Positions 63,076-64,000 of a stretch of 64,000 bases of DNA are shown here, one piece after another. This stretch comes from Pseudomonas putida (GTDB lineage Bacteria; Pseudomonadota; Gammaproteobacteria; Pseudomonadales; Pseudomonadaceae): positions 4,216,001 through 4,280,000 of the forward strand of contig NZ_CP039371.1 of the NCBI RefSeq assembly GCF_005080685.1. The letters run 5' to 3'. Both the position numbers and the translations under genes were made by a program. The notes beneath the pieces were generated by a model. That model was not told the DNA's origin. It saw nothing but the letters and a program-made list of their open reading frames with translations, and made no database searches. The first letter of the stretch is position 1. Each line of letters begins with the position of its first letter.

Positions 63076-63653
63076 TTAACCAAAGGCAAAAGCATCATCC
63101 TCTCCAGTGTAGAACATCCCTCGGGCCATTTCTGGTGGGATTTCTATTTGCTGTTCAGTTCGTAGCAGGGACTGCTGAAAATCAGCCAGTAGTTTAGGCG
63201 TAACCAAAACCTTACCTATTGTTATATTCGACCTACTATGATTATCCCAATGCCATTCTACCAATTTATTCAACGAAAACTCATGCTTTTTGAAACTGAG
63301 AGTAGATTCTTCGTTTTCACCACCGAACTACATACGCTGAAGAGTATTTAGGTTTTTACTAAACTGACGACCATGAACAAATTTATCAAATACTACGGCA
63401 AGGGCAGGAAGACATCAACCTGATAGTAAAAGAGGCATGCACTTACCCGGTCTAATTTGAGATCACCAAGATAGTGCTGATTGGTTATACCACTATAAGA
63501 GAGACTTTTACGCTCCCATTCACCAGCGTAACACTCCCAAAAACTATCATTTTCAATACGATAAATATCAAAGCCCTGCTTTATAGTCAGCCTGGTCTGC
63601 ATTTCGCTTTTTAGTCCCTTGTTAAGGGTGAGATTGTAGATTTTAAATGTCAT
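63076..63653 (-). pseudogene. Broken unrecognised gene of about 190 codons
   Basis: Two open pieces are one gene. The first runs from ATG 63653 (MTFKIYNLTLNKGLKSEMQT...YQVDVFLPLP). A one-base shift near 63396 leads into VVFDKFVHGRQFSKNLNTLQ, an in-frame TAG at 63328-63330 follows, and the frame continues FGGENEESTLSFKKHEFSLN...EMARGMFYTGEDDAFAFG to 63076. AT-rich and recently acquired in appearance; function unknown. Confidence 0.6.
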
Positions 63654-64000
63654 GTAATGCCTAATATTGTTGTTTTTATATCGTAAAACTTAAACTTAAA
63701 AAATCAAGAGCAAGACAATGATTTAATGGTCTTTCGGCGCTGGAAATTGCAAGAGCAAAACCATGTCTAAAAGGCAGATTCAAATAATACTTAAAACCCC
63801 CTCACCGCAGCATCCCCTTAGATAACAGGACGAAGTAGTTCACCCTACTTGTAACCCCCAAGTTTGCTGCCTTTGTAACTTCTTACACTTGCAATAAGTC
63901 GTTTTGCCTATTCCTAACTTTTCCCATGGCTTAGTTCGGGCATCACTATTCTTCTGTTCACTCGCTCCACGCTGCCTGCGCACCCATATTTTCCTTTCTT
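63654..64000. other. AT-rich end of window, no gene seen
   Basis: 347 bp with no convincing open frame on either strand, no REP and no tRNA. It presumably holds the promoter of the broken minus-strand gene. Confidence 0.4.

Overview
The window is chromosomal DNA of a high-GC gamma-proteobacterium, most likely the Pseudomonas putida group. Support comes from the gene order ftsK-aat-bpt-infA-clpA-clpS-cspD-icd-idh-nudJ-mnmA-hflD-purB, the coexistence of dimeric and monomeric isocitrate dehydrogenases, an OprD porin, and many Pseudomonas-type REP inverted pairs (REPINs).

Layout. (1) 1-606: the 3' part of an island or phage tyrosine recombinase pointing at tRNA-Ser(UGA) at 728-815, which marks an island border. 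(2) 950-32123: housekeeping core. It holds a BI-1 protein, an NCS2 permease, tusDCBE with ybiB/trpD2, a glutathionyl-hydroquinone reductase, cysG, serS, crcB, rarA (frameshifted here), lolA, ftsK with a candidate LexA box, the N-degron set aat/bpt/clpA/clpS, infA, cspD, icd and idh (divergent), nudJ, mnmA-hflD, purB, roxA, a GNAT protein and topB. TusBCDE and MnmA serve the same tRNA 2-thiouridine pathway. (3) 32128-37750: a catabolic operon-like block on the minus strand: XRE-cupin regulator, DUF1989 protein, M20 ureido/carbamoyl hydrolase and a polar amino acid ABC importer. A palindromic candidate operator lies in front of it. (4) 38296-43483: a LysR gene with an internal stop, an MHS-type MFS permease, a hippurate-hydrolase-like M20 enzyme and an OprD porin. 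(5) 43531-47770: a decay zone with broken quinone oxidoreductase, TauD-like dioxygenase and cupin genes, an IS5-family element with an amber codon, a chimeric transposase remnant, and two intact DUF202 membrane genes. (6) 47793-60344: a creatinine/creatine utilisation island. It holds an MFS permease, creatinase, a truncated GATase-like sensor protein, a PotABCD-like ABC importer, creatininase, an APC permease, a GATase-type AraC regulator and a PucR regulator. (7) 60345-64000: gene remnants (a glycoside-hydrolase C-terminus and a LysR effector domain), then visibly AT-richer DNA with small unrecognised genes and one broken gene.

Working together: creatininase opens creatinine to creatine and creatinase splits creatine to sarcosine and urea. 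Two permeases and one ABC importer flank them as candidate uptake systems, and two regulators of amine/purine-type families lie next to them. The 32-38 kb block could process a guanidino- or ureido-compound, since DUF1989 relatives include carboxyguanidine deiminase subunits and the M20 enzyme is of the carbamoylase/allantoate type; this is inference. No CRISPR array or rRNA gene was seen.
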